A stretch of 64,000 bases of DNA from Diphasiastrum complanatum (taxonomy: Eukaryota > Streptophyta > Lycopodiopsida > Lycopodiales > Lycopodiaceae), in NCBI GenBank assembly GCA_029204225.1, contig CM055092.1, positions 63,065,300-63,129,299 of the forward strand, in the 5' to 3' direction. Position 1 is the stretch's first letter. Each line of letters opens with the position of its first letter. Of this stretch, positions 43,060 through 56,316 are shown piece by piece. The notes beneath the pieces were generated by a model. That model did no database searches and had not been told where the DNA came from. It saw nothing but the letters and a program-made list of their open reading frames with translations. The position numbers and the translations under genes were made by a program.

Positions 43060-44374
43060 GTCATCAGCACAGTGGTGCCCTTGGCAACCTTTGGTGGCGA
43101 AACATGTGGTCGAAGAGAAGCAGCAGTGGAAACGGAGGTGGGGACTGTTTCTCCAAACGAGAGGATGGAAGGAACAAAGGGGAACTAAAGTGTGGTGTGG
43201 AGCACGGAAGGCGAGGATGGAGCAAAAATGGTCTAACGTGGGAGTGAAAAGTTGATGACTTGCATGCACGCAAGAGTGTCCAGAGACAACTGAGAATCAG
43301 AGGGATTAAACTGGATAGGAGCAACGGTGGCTACAGGAGCAATGGATGATGCGATAGTGATGGAAGGGGTAGTGGATAATGGAACAAAAATGGAAGTGCT
43401 ATCAATAGAGAAAGCGGGAATGGAAACAGAAGCAGTCATGGATGGAACAAAAAGAAGAGTAGTGACAACGGAGGCAAGAGGAGGAGGTTGTACAGAAGAA
43501 GTGGCGGTGGTACGTCGTCTGGTGGTAGGTGGAGATGAGAGGAAGGGGCCGCGCCATGCATTCTCTTGCTAGCCATTGTGTCAGTAACTACAAGTTGGGA
43601 GGATGTGGATGTGAAAGATGGCGGATAAAGGTTAGTGTGCGGCACAATGGAAGATAAAAGGCTAGAGCGGCGGAATCCTCACACTTTTGCCTCAAGAAGT
43701 GTGCAAGAAAAATTACACAACAGGGGACCTGCTGTGATACGCTCATGGTTGTTGGATTTGATAGATATGGTTAGTTCGTGAATGAGGAAGGCATGCCAGT
43801 CGTATGGCACAACCGTGGGGCCAGGGAATGCCATGAAGAATTCCACTATCTGACTCAGCAGCGTGGACTGGATTCCGTCCTTGCAAAGTGTTGAAACAAC
43901 TATAAAGTTGGTCACCAGATGCACAGCCGTCTGTATGACTAGTTTCGTGATATCATCTATCAGGTAACCATTGTTAGTTTGGATGGGGATCTCTGCTGCA
44001 ATCTTGGTGACAAAGGATTTGATCATGCTTTTTGTCTGACGATGGGAGATGGGTTGATGGTCACCAGACATAATGCCCATGGTGACCATCGAGTTTGCAT
44101 TAATCCTGACCTTGTACGTGGTACCTTGGTACAGGAAGTGGAAGTGCGACTTCGACGCATCCCAGCTGGCATAAGCGTGAAGGGCGAGGCCCATGTTAAT
44201 CTCATAATGAAAAAGCGCCGGGAAAAAACCCATTGCCTCAAGAAGTGGGCCAGCAGTCTGAAGCCATGGTTGAATTAGAGTGTTAGAGGGTAAGGGCCAA
44301 ATCTATGTGGCTGAGGGTATTTCATGCTGGATCACCTGCTTGGTGCTAGAGTCTTCAGAGGATGAAGAGGCCAT
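43060..44374 (-). pseudogene. U-family protein copy 2 (longest; unknown function)
   Basis: Reading leftward from ATG 44,374 (MASSSSEDSSTKQVIQHEIP), one stop TAG at 44,303-44,305, then open to 43,679: PWLQTAGPLLEAMGFFPALF, ASWDASKSHFHFLYQGTTYK, TKSMIKSFVTKIAAEIPIQT, AVHLVTNFIVVSTLCKDGIQ and FFMAFPGPTVVPYDWHAFLI. After a second stop the same frame continues with MASKRMHGAAPSSHLHLPPD into a Pro/Ser/Thr-rich tail, shifting frame near 43,436 to SIDSTSIFVPLSTTPSITIA and SDSQLSLDTLACMQVINF. The original protein was therefore roughly 400-440 residues. No known domain is recognised. It lies downstream of the gypsy gag at 45-46.6 kb on the same strand. Confidence 0.5.
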
Positions 44375-44625
44375 GTTGACAGTGATAGTTAAAGTGCAAA
44401 AAAGTAGAGAAAACGGTGGAAAAGGTAAAAAGAGGTGGAAACGACAAAAACTGTGAATAACGAGTGTTGGATGGTAAGAACTGTAGTTCAAAGCACAGAT
44501 CTGGGTTTAGAATGTGCAGATGATAGCTTGCATGAAGTTTGGTCGCAAACAAAGAACTTGGAAATTTTAGTGAAAATTTGAGCAGAGCTTCGCCAGCAAA
44601 GGTGACAAATGACTCGAATGCAGCC

Positions 44626-44633
44626 CTTATATA
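44626..44633 (-). promoter_or_regulatory. TATA box of U-family copy 2
   Basis: The minus strand reads CGCTATATAAGGGCTGCATT, about 250 nt upstream of ATG 44,374. The sequence immediately downstream (GCGAAGCTCTGCTCAAATTT) is conserved at positions 40-60 of the window upstream of copy 1, so it looks like a real transcript start region shared by the family. Confidence 0.5.
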
Positions 44634-44737
44634 GCGGAATTTAGAATGCGTATTAGGTGAAATCCACTTTCCCTTGTTCAGTTCCACCCAAAATTTAGCA
44701 AAAACCTTCTTCACAAAATTCTAAGACCTCAGAGAAG

Positions 44738-45040
44738 TCTACGAGAGTTCAAAAGGTGATTTGACTGCCCTGCGAAGGTTTTGTGAGGGTTCAGACTATC
44801 TGCGAGGGTTCAACTCTCGCATGAGGTGATCTCTCGCACAACATGTTCTTGTGGTTGGATTTTCAAGATCAGACCATGTAGGCAGGCTAGTTTCACTGCT
44901 CTGATTCCATTTATGCCCCTTGCGAAGGTTGGTAGGATGATCTTGATGCTCTGCGAAGGTTCTAAATATTCAGCTTCTGAAAACCCTCGCACACACTCAA
45001 AAATGATGTTTTTCTCATCAAGAACTCTCGTAGATATTTT
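44738..45040. repeat. Cluster of TGCGARRGTT-type decamers, both orientations
   Basis: About ten instances: CTGCGAAGGTTT (44,771), TCTGCGAGGGTTC (44,801), AACTCTCGCA (44,812), TTGCGAAGGTTGG (44,919), CTGCGAAGGTTCT (44,951) and AACCCTCGCAC (44,983), among others. The same motif fills the leader at 46.85-47.4 kb. Open frames across it are chance. Confidence 0.7.
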
Positions 45041-45179
45041 TATGAATGCATTTGGGTCAGATCTAGTGACTGTCCAAGTTTCAAGAGATATCTCCCAGGG
45101 GATCTCCAAAAATCATGAAAAAAGTGCTCTTTTAGAGTGTTTTTTGACGAGATCTTGAGATTCTCTGATTTTTTTAGTG

Positions 45180-46642
45180 GTGCACTGGTTCCAGGTCTCA
45201 ATGGACAATTCTTGAAGTAGTGTCCATAACCGCATTCTCAACAAAAGGATGTATATTGTCTCTTGTAAGGACATTCCACAATCCTGTGTCCTTCGTCGCA
45301 TCCGTAGCAGCCGTAATTTCTTCTGTCTTGACGCTGAGTTTGAGTTGCATAGGCCGCATAATATTCATTTATGGTAGGATCTGTAAATGGCTCCTCTGGT
45401 CCACACCATTGCTGCTGCTCAAGTTGAGGTGGTACTTGCATCTTCGGTTTTGCTGAGGTTTACATGGGCCACTTGTTAATTGACTGGCCCTGGTGGTGCA
45501 GGTAAGGCCATACCTGTTGCTGATTCGGTGCGCCATACCTCGGTGCCGCGTTTGGTGCCCCTTGATGATATAAATAAGAAGTCTGATAAGAACTTCTCTT
45601 CTGTTAAACAATCTTGGGGTTAAAAGGGCAAAATGCGGTATCGTGCGATGTTGCATTGCACAGATGGCAAAATCTATGTGTCAGTCTCATATTTTGCTTT
45701 AGGACTGGACACTTGTTCACTGTATGGTTTTGTGTGCATACTGGACACCATACATTCTCACGTTGGGGATACTGTAGCTGGGTTGGTTCCGGTACATGTG
45801 GCGTTGCTGCTACAGTTCCTTGTAAGGCCTTCAATTTATGATCAAACTGCGCCATAAGTTGCTCCATCTACTGTTTGTGTAATTTTGTCATTTGATCCAA
45901 CAGCAGTTCTATGGATAGAGCGGAAGCGTTTGATGATGATGATGATGCTATCGAGGGAGTGGGAGTATGGGTGGATGGATATTCGTCGTCAGATCTCTCA
46001 TCCTCTTCCCTGATGCCATCTTCCATAGCTTCTTGCCGAGTAGCGTAGTGCTCCCGTCGTTTCAGTTCTCTTCTGATGCTTCGTGGTAGTCCAACTAGAA
46101 ACCACATGATCACCGCATGATCGAGAGTTAGGGCTGCACTACACTCGGATCGTAGATGCTTGACCCATTCAATATAGTCCCTGACTCTTTCTCGTTTTCC
46201 CATCTTGACTTTGCTCAACAGAAAAAAATGGGGCTTCTAGGAATTTTCTTGGTTTAAAGCGTGTGATAAGAGCCACTTTAACCGCTTCCTAGGTAGATTT
46301 TTTTTCCTCTAACAGGTTGAAAAACCAATTCTGAACTACTGCTAATAAGGACATGGGGAACAATATCAACTTTTTCGAAGGTGTTCGTTCACCGTAGATT
46401 TCACATGCTTGCTCGTAGGTCTGGAGGAAGCAGATGGAATCTGATGATCCATCGTATTTTAGTATTTCCATCCGTGGTGCTCTTCGGACTACTTGCAAGG
46501 GAGCGACAGGTACGGGTTGGCCCATTGGTTCCATTGGCGCTGGTTTTAGTTCTGTCTCTTGTTGTGCAGCTGCTAATCTGGGAAGGTGTGGTGCTTGAAT
46601 TGCTATCCTTCTTGCTACTGATCGTCCAGATCTCAGATTCAT
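45180..46642 (-). pseudogene. Ty3/gypsy gag P with four zinc-knuckle-like motifs
   Basis: Starts at ATG 46,642: MNLRSGRSVARRIAIQ, then EILKYDGSSDSICFLQTYEQ and LFPMSLLAVVQNWFFNLLEE (Retrotrans_gag capsid). After a stop and frame change, MGKRERVRDYIEWVKHLRSE and GLPRSIRRELKRREHYA. The C-terminal part holds CPVCTQNHTVNKC (about 45,755-45,717), CHLCNATSHDTAFC, CYGCDEGHRIVEC and (C/stop)xECGYGHYFKNC. Three of the four have CX2CX3HX4C spacing, one residue shorter than canonical. Stops lie at about 45,868, 45,604, 45,461 and 45,238. Confidence 0.8.
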
Positions 46643-47470
46643 CTGATGGTGGATTTCCAGTAGTTGGATCTTGCTTGTGCAGTGGGATGTAGTCTGGATC
46701 TTAAGGATCTGATCAATCTGATCGATTGGAAGTGAGTTTTAGGCCCTTTACGGTGGTTTTTCCTAGATAACTTTTTACTACTTGCACTAATTGACCTGAG
46801 ATTTTGACAATAGCTGGATCTGATGCAGATCTTTCCACTGAGCTAGTCTGCGAGGGTTCTTTTGTGCGAGAGTTGGATGTGCGAGGGTTTTTTAGTTATT
46901 TTTGCAGATAAAAAACTTGATATCTCTCAAACCTTTGGGAAGTAGCTCTCACAAGGATCACAGTAGCTAAATCTGGGTCAAATTTCACTATGGAATTCTC
47001 TACGAGAGTTAAGTCTCACATGAAGTGCAAATTTCACTGTATGCAAGGCTTCAGAACCACTATTTAGGCTAGATCTTCACCAAATCTCTATGCTAACACT
47101 AGCAAGATTTTTCACTGATGGAAATTGACATTCTGAATCGATTGAGAGGGTCTGCGAGAGTTGTTACTGGAAAGATTTGCTGGATCTTCACTTTTTAGTG
47201 ACTTTTTAACACTTAAACCCAATTTTTAGCTCACTGAAATCAAACTAATTCTCAAAGACTCTTCTGTGTCCTGGTCTCACTGAGATAGAACTTCAAAATC
47301 CTCTACGAGAGTTCTCACCCACTGAAACTGAAAATTTTAGTGTCTGTGAGGGTTCTCTGGTACTTTTCCATCTTTTTTCACTAGGAACTCTCGCACAGAC
47401 ACTTAAACATCAAGCCAACCAGACCTAGGTTCCCCTCTCCAACTTGAGATGTAGAAGTAGATTCTCTTGT
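46643..47470 (-). other. Gypsy P leader with decamer repeats
   Basis: Non-coding stretch upstream of gag P, with TCTGCGAGGGTTCT (46,848), GTGCGAGAGTTGG (46,863), GTGCGAGGGTTTT (46,878), CTGCGAGAGTTGT (47,151), CTACGAGAGTTC (47,303) and GAACTCTCGCAC (47,389). No PBS or LTR end could be placed. Confidence 0.5.
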
Positions 47471-47479
47471 TGATAAGAC

Positions 47480-48019
47480 CAAACTCCTAATTCACCAAGA
47501 TTTCTTGAAAGTCTTCCATACTTGGCAATGTCTTTTGAATAGAAAACCTTTGCACCAAACTAGCATGATCACCCAACAAGCCATTAAGGATAACTTGAAC
47601 AAGCTCCACATCCTGAATGCTTTCACTAATGCATGCTAGTCACCACTCAAAGCTTTCAACTCTCAAAACAAAAGCATGAGCACCTTCATCCTTCTTTTGA
47701 AGACTTTGACAAATTTGCCTCCCTAGGTTTCGAACCCTAGATGTAGAGTTGGACTCATAAACCTTCTTCAAAGATTCCCAAGCCTCACTTGATGTTGTGC
47801 ACTTACTCACATTCATCTTGATCACATGTAAAGCTTTCTTTGCCCTCTTGTTGTACCTCAATTGTTCTTGAGGTGCCAAAGGTCTCTCCTCCACACCTAC
47901 AACAATATCCATCAAATCATTCATCCCAACAAAGATTCCATCCTCACCTTCCAAATTGAATAATTTGTTGAGGTAAGCCTATCATTAACTTCCAACATGA
48001 AGCCACTTGAGATTGCCAT
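47480..48019 (-). pseudogene. Ty1/copia gag Q fragment
   Basis: From ATG 48,019, MAISSGFMLEVNDRLTSTNY then SIWKVRMESL. After a frame change, MNDLMDIVVGVEERPLAPQE, KALHVIKMNVSKC, AWESLKKVYESNS and RNLGRQICQSLQKKDEGAHA. Related to gag of element H (62.6-62.0 kb). It ends near ILVN-stop at about 47,485, and no nucleocapsid or pol follows. Confidence 0.8.
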
Positions 48020-48239
48020 GTTGCAATGATCTGATCTTATCTTTGAACCTGTTCCAATGCACTTAGCACTCTCTTGAAAATCAAAAAATGAGACTCAAGA
48101 AGAAATCACAAAGATTTAGAGACAATCATCATTAAAAAGATTAAATTCACATTTAGAACGGAGATGTTTGATTCACTCAATATAATCATGCATCATCTCT
48201 TTCTTTCTCATTTAAATTTTAATTAATAGTAGAACAGAA

Positions 48240-48555
48240 TCATCCAAGATTTTTTTGAGTTTAAATTTCGTAACGAGTGCAGTTTTAATTAATTACTTCC
48301 CAGTCTGATCGTTTCGTTAAGTCTTGATTATAAAACCAATCTTGAGCAGTACCAATCAAGGTCATAAGAAATAGTCTAAGTTTATTCTCTGGATTAACTT
48401 CAACATAGACTTCACAAGATTCAGTAAAGATTTTTCAAAATCTAACTGGATCTGATGATCTATTATACCTAGGCAACTCTAAATGAGGAAGTCTTTTGAT
48501 AATAGAATGAGGTTGAGGTCCATCAAAATTAGGGTTTCCAAAGTCAACCATTTTC
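48240..48555 (-). pseudogene. Ty3/gypsy gag O fragment
   Basis: From ATG 48,552 (minus): KRLPHLELPRYNRSSDPVRF, a stop, then KIFTESCEVYVEVNPENKLR and LIGTAQDWFYNQDLTKRSDW. This closely parallels the gag at 57,730-58,017 (LDLPKYNGLTDPVRF, ESCEVYGE, NWYYNQDE). It is truncated after the capsid N-terminal half. Confidence 0.75.
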
Positions 48556-49170
48556 TAAGAATGATTCTTCTATAAAAATAGAAACTTTTATAAGGTAATC
48601 CTTGCACTTGTAATCAGATTTGGATTTGGATGAGATTGGATCTAGATTTTTCAAAAAAAGCCTATTTCTTGATCTAATATGTAACAGCTTTATCACTTGA
48701 TATTAATCAGATTCTCAATTTGAAAGAAAAACTCTTGATCAAATGATTGATACTCTAACAAGAAGAATTTCTCAAAATCAGTATCAAATCTATACATAAT
48801 CTTTCACAAATTTGACAGTAGCTAGATCAGATAGATCAAAACTCAAAAATGGTACTAGCAAAGATTCTCTAGGCAGGTTAACTCGATGGGAATTTTTTTA
48901 ATACTAATTTGAGTAAAAAATCACTGGCTGTTTTTGACAATATGAGAAAAAACTAACCTTCGCATGTTTGAAAGTAGATAGATCTGAAAGGCTAGGGTAG
49001 AACTGGCAAAGATGCTATTGGCGAAAACTCACTTTTTTGCAGCTTGACGAGGGTTAAAATGAACTTTGTGAACGATTTTGATGGAATTAACCTTCGCGAA
49101 ACTCAAAAATGATGGAGCACTAAATTTTGAAACCTCAGGACAGTCGGCGAAGGTTCAAGCGAATGTTGAA
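48556..49170 (-). other. Gypsy O leader with TTCGC/GCGAAGGTT words
   Basis: Starts GATTGGATCTAGATTTTTCA like the leader at 58.06 kb. Contains TAACCTTCGCATG (48,957), GACGAGGGTT (49,043), TAACCTTCGCGAAAC (49,090) and CGGCGAAGGTTCAAGCG (49,143), echoing the decamer of gypsy P. No gene. Confidence 0.45.

Positions 49171-51486
<2,316 letters not shown>

Positions 51487-51572
<86 letters not shown>
51487..51572 (+). repeat. (GA)43 microsatellite
   Basis: 86 bp of uninterrupted GA dinucleotide. Confidence 0.97.
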
Positions 51573-51576
<4 letters not shown>

Positions 51577-51710
51577 ATAATCTCATTTTGAAATTCTTAT
51601 TGTATAAAAAAATCACTAGTTGATCTGCATCAGCATCTCTCCTCAAAAAAATGTGTGCATAAACAATGCACAAGATACAATAGAACTTTGTTTTTTTTAC
51701 TGTAGCCTAG

Positions 51711-52020
51711 AATGTTGGAATCTGACACATTTAAAATTCATCAGAATTCATTGGCCCAGAAAACCTTAAAAAGATTTCAGAGAGATGTCAAAAAATTTTG
51801 ACAGATTTTAAAATGGTCTTTATTTGTCAAAAAATTGTTAAAAATGTCGACATTTGACACTTGTAAAAATACGTCAAATTTGTCGGAACAGAGATTTCTT
51901 TAAAAATGTTGGAAGGATGTTGATAATTTTTGATAGATTCTAAAATGCTCTATGTTTGTTGGAAAACTATAGATGTTAGAGTCTGACACTGGTTAAAATG
52001 AGTTAGATTTCGACATCTTG
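51711..52020. repeat. Degenerate tandem repeat, period ~130 bp, about 2.4 units
   Basis: Units are anchored by TGTYRRARTYTGACAC-type starts at about 51,713, 51,845 and 51,974 (TGACAC cores at 51,723, 51,855, 51,984). They share internal words such as ATTTTGACAGATT / TTTTTGATAGATT and GATTTTAAAATGGTC / GATTCTAAAATGCTC. Confidence 0.55.
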
Positions 52021-54718
52021 ATTTTTTTTTCCAGCATTTATTCTACACATGGATATCATCTCTCAACGTCTATGACATAATCCATGTGGGTGTCAAAAAT
52101 TGACGTGTGTTGGTCTGACGACACATTTTCAATTTCAATCTGATGCCATGTTGGCAATAGGAAACGTAGATCTATCGAATTTTGACATGTCAAATTTTGG
52201 ATAAAACCTTTCCAACAGATTTTTCCACATGGTTTCTGTCAAATCATCGAACATCTTAAAACATGACAAAAATGAATTTTGTAATTTTATGTCTGGACAG
52301 TATCTAGAGGGGGGGATTTGTGCAAAAGTATATGCAGATTCTAAACCAATAGGCCATTGTGTCCCACGAAGTCTGTGAGAGCATTGTCCATGTTGTTTTT
52401 CAACAAGTAGAACGTTAACCTATGTTAATTCTAAGCATCTTGATATATAAACTCAAAACAAGTCCAAATCCCCAATCATTGTCTGTGACAAGGCCAACTG
52501 TAATCTTGCAATATATTTTGGGAGTTTGGCTTCTATACTTGTGTGCTTCATTACATGGCTAGCCTCTTCAATACTCTCTGATTCATTGGGATCAGCATAA
52601 TCTACTTGTGTCTAATTTAGTTAAAAGAGTGTTTCATTGAGAAGCTCAAGGCATCTTTGATCAACCCTTGTTTCTGTTTTGATTTTGGATCTTGGTACGT
52701 AGATGTGTCCTATAGTCACAGCTCTACTACAGTTCTTTCACGTCCAAACTTCTTAAAAATTCCTTCTGCATTAAAGTCACTATTAAACTCTTCAACATGA
52801 ACGTGAAGAATATTCTCATTACCAAAGACATGTTGTAAGGGAGTTATGCCCCACTTTAGACCTAGCCCCGTCAAAGCCTCCAACTACTCGGTTTGTTTGA
52901 TTGAAGTTCAAATATTTCTATCTAGTTTGTGCTTTGAATGTAGTAACTAGATATATAGCCAATATGAGTATGACTGTTGCAAGATCAGATTCTTCCTAAC
53001 TTGAGATATGCATCCACCATTTCTATTTTATGGTTGCCTTGTATGCAAGATGATGTTCCTCATTCAACTTCTCCTAATGACTCATGCAACCGACACTTTG
53101 AGTTCATCCACAACTACATATGAAAAGTGTAGGTCCAATCTCATTTACATAATTTCCTCGATGTTAGCAGTCATTTGATTTCCCTTCTATGGTAGCCCTG
53201 ACCTTCATTGAGTATTCTCATAAAGAAGTCTGAGATTTCTTCAAGAGATGCAGTCGGAGTCCATGGGTGTAAAGTCAAATTAATGGTTCCAAGGTGTTGG
53301 TTAGGATTCAGGAAATGCCATTATAGGGCATGGTCATGTTGGATATTCATGCATACTATCATAAATGGTATCTTCTTACATCATTAGACACAAATTATGG
53401 TCCTCGAGGATCATAGTAGTAGGTCTTGGGTCTCTTACTGGCATGTACTTCTGTTAAGTCATAAGAGTGCTTTTCGGTTTAGCCTTATGTCCAGTGATGC
53501 AAAAAAGTGACAATTCACCACATGAGTGGTTTTCAACGCTTAAGATTCGAGTTCACTTAATGATGCATTGATCAAATTGGGTGCTCGAACATTTTTCTCA
53601 CAATGCTCAGGGGACCGACGCACCTTGTTTGTTACGTGTCTGGGTGCTCACCTCCCAAGGCTTGTGTGTTTCAACAGGTGGAGTGGGTGGGGGTGATAGA
53701 TTCATTCCTAGCTCAGGAGGTGTGTTTCAACCTCACTACGTATAATGTTGCCTCTATATTTCAAGAGGATTGATGGTGACATGGCAATAACATAAAAGAA
53801 AATCACACACACTCAACTGATGAAATGCATACAAGTATTGTAATATTTCAACTTATGGATATTGCATTTCTATCAAATACCAAGCATTCAATGAACTTTA
53901 TAAAATGAACCTAAGTGCACACCTTTTTATAAGCTACTGAGCCAATAGAAATAACATCACAAATTTTTAAGCCATAAGCAACAAGCAACATTACCAATCA
54001 ACTGGATGTCAAATCACTAGAAAATGTTGAAGGTGAAAAAAAATGTAGTCAAGAATTATTTTTGCCAAACTATAATCAACCATCCATACAAATATCGATA
54101 TTAAAAAGTACTGAGAAAACCATACTTCTTAGTATATCTCAAACAAGTGGTAAGCATTAGTACGTTTTCAGTTATGTTATCATGCCATCAGAATAACATC
54201 AGCAACCATAAAGAGCACATTCAACATCACACATGTCATTCAATCAAGGAAATGATGATTCAATGAGTTAGAACAAATTTGAAGAAAAATATATCTCACT
54301 TGATTTTGGAGATGTCGAGCCCAGATCCAGGAAATGCTCTAGCCATCATGTGCAAAAAGTTGTACTTTGGAACAAAAACACCTTGAGGCTCTTTCTTTCA
54401 AGGCCCTTTTATGTATTTCAAGGGCCACACTACACCCCCCACCCACTTCTCTTTATCCTCGCTCTCCTTTTCTTCCTCCTCGTGGCCGCAGTCTTCCTTG
54501 TTCTTCGTTGGCCTCTCTTCTCTGGGCTGTGCTCCCTAGTTCTTCTTCTTGTCTGATCCTCAATTGCTGGTCTAGTGTGTAGCAAGCCACCATGAGCTTG
54601 AACTATCTACATCTATTAGACATGGAAGGCCTTTATTGTTTAAACAGTAGTGCTCTACTTAACTTCTCTAGAGAGCACAACTTTTTATAGATGATTCTAG
54701 ATTGGTTTCTACAATTCC
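52021..54718. other. Gene-poor stretch
   Basis: No recognised domain. A minus-strand frame at about 52,890-52,720 (LGLKWGITPLQHVFGNENIL, then HVHVEEFNSDFNAEGIFKKF) is protein-like but unidentified. A pyrimidine-rich block at 54,430-54,560 yields hydrophobic-looking open frames in two frames that are probably compositional. Confidence 0.35.
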
Positions 54719-56281
54719 TGATGGAAAAATATTAAAAAATTGTGCAAATCTATCAGGCTTTTAACGAAACGAAATGAAACTAGAAGAAACGAAATGAAAC
54801 TAGAGGAAAAGAAACGAAGAGAAGCAAAACTTGAATGAGCTCTAATAATGTTGAAGTGAAATAAATCATGAACGAGATCAATTTGGATGGAGTTCGGATA
54901 TGATTGTTGGTCACTGCCTGCTATATCATTTCTACAATCCTCCAAAAAGTAGACAGACACTGCTGACCTACGTTATAAATTAATTCAGCATTCAACAAGA
55001 TTGATCCCATATGTGAAATAGATCAAACAAGTGAATGAGATACACGAGCAATAGCAAACAATAAGTCATTCGAGATCAGACAAGATTTAGAATGAGAAGC
55101 AATGTTCTCCCATGAACAGTGTCTTGCTTACTAAGGACTTCTTGGATCTCTATAAATTCTACTTACAAAATTGTCTCGCTCACTGGCAGACTTGTTTTCT
55201 ATATATTGTCTATCTACTATTATTGATGCATCTAGCAATTGCATATATTCAGAGTAACATATCTGATTAGATAGATTAAACAATCTATAACTAATCATGG
55301 ATTACAAGAGTGGTGGGTTAGATGTGAAAAATACAGATCCTAAGTGGATCTAAACTCCAAGATCATTGGCTTGAATGCTTGCACTCCAAACTACATAAGC
55401 TAGGAATTGGCAACACATTCTATGCTACCTAGAATGCAAAGAACTTGATCAAAAAGCATTTATCACAAATGGAAACTTCCATAAACATCAAGTGCGGCCC
55501 AAAATAGCATTATACAGTCCATAATACATCAGCCTATCACTTTTGGAAAGCACCTAAGATCATACACAATAGCTTGAAGACAATACACACAACAATGCTC
55601 TCAATGGAGGAAGAAACAATGACAATGATCTATTGATCTCAATGAAGCATACAAAAGGTTTCTCCAACCTGTTCTCCACGACTTCCCTACTATTTATGGA
55701 TGAGGAAGATGACTCTCTCTCCTCTCTCTAGAAGGTACTTGACCCTAGATATTCCCTATATAGGAAAAATAGCTAAAAATGGCTTATATGACCAAAATAC
55801 ATCAAAATGGTCTCATTTTGAAGGGTATGAAGTTTGACACTTCATCATACTGAAAAAATACAGTAAATAAAAACATTGTGGCCTGGTTCACACGTGTGAA
55901 ACTCCAGAACCAAAACTATTTACAATTTTAGCCAATTTAGGCCTCAAACTAGCTAGGAAATGTTGACAATTTTCACATTAGACACGTCCTAGCACTCTTC
56001 TATTGATGTCATCATATCAGATCAGGGATCTGTACTTCATGGTACCTGTTTGATCTTCCTGATCCTTTGGAGCGTAAAGGGTCAAAAGTATCGCAAAGAT
56101 TTTTGTGTCGCTTCGAGTGGTTTGACCTTCTCCTTTTTTGTGTCGTCTGACTTTCTCCTGTTGTGTCGCAAACATTTTTCTTTCGCTAATACGTCACGTT
56201 CATGTCTTTTCATCAGATTGGGAGTTGAGAGCTAGCAGAGCTTTGGTAACAGAAACATTTCATTTCTTCATCTCTCTCTCA
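54719..56281 (-). repeat. Copia G 3' LTR (interrupted by nested solo LTR)
   Basis: The lower end TGATGGAAAAATATT corresponds to the …CCATCA terminus of LTR C. The upper end …CTCTCTCA at 56,281 corresponds to TGGGAGAG of C. Without the 655-bp insert and 5-bp duplication it is about 0.9 kb. U5 has AACGAAATGAAACTAG direct repeats, the counterpart of CGTTTCGTCTAGTTT in C. Confidence 0.75.
55323..55977. mobile_element. Solo LTR (655 bp) with 5-bp target duplication TTAGA
   Basis: TTAGA at 55,318-55,322 and 55,978-55,982 flanks a unit beginning TGTGAAAAATACAG and ending GACAATTTTCACA, with terminal inverted repeats TGTGAAAA/TTTTCACA. The flanks are contiguous in the homologous LTR at 1,450-1,490 (GGTGGGTTAGGCACGTCCTA), which proves the empty site. 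It carries a CACACGTGTG palindrome (55,889), linking it to the B/H type of copia LTR. Confidence 0.92.
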
Positions 56282-56316
56282 AAACGTGATAGCTTGATGA
56301 CTCCAAGACTGCTCCT

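Noticed and set aside
43327-43645. Plus-strand 81-aa ORF and several minus-strand Pro/Leu-rich ORFs
   Set aside because: Overlapping frames of the low-complexity Pro/Ser tail of U copy 2. Not separate genes.
44810-45158. ORFs of 99 and 110 codons on both strands
   Set aside because: They cover the decamer-motif region; the repeated GCGAAGGTT words keep frames open.
52720-52890. Minus-strand peptide LGLKWGITPLQHVFGNENIL… as a gene
   Set aside because: Protein-like, but only about 55 codons, with no ATG, no homologue recognised and no continuation. Noted only in the spacer entry.
54350-54582. Hydrophobic 68-71-aa ORFs resembling a signal or membrane peptide
   Set aside because: Two overlapping frames both look hydrophobic because the DNA is pyrimidine-rich. 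No conserved motif or continuation.
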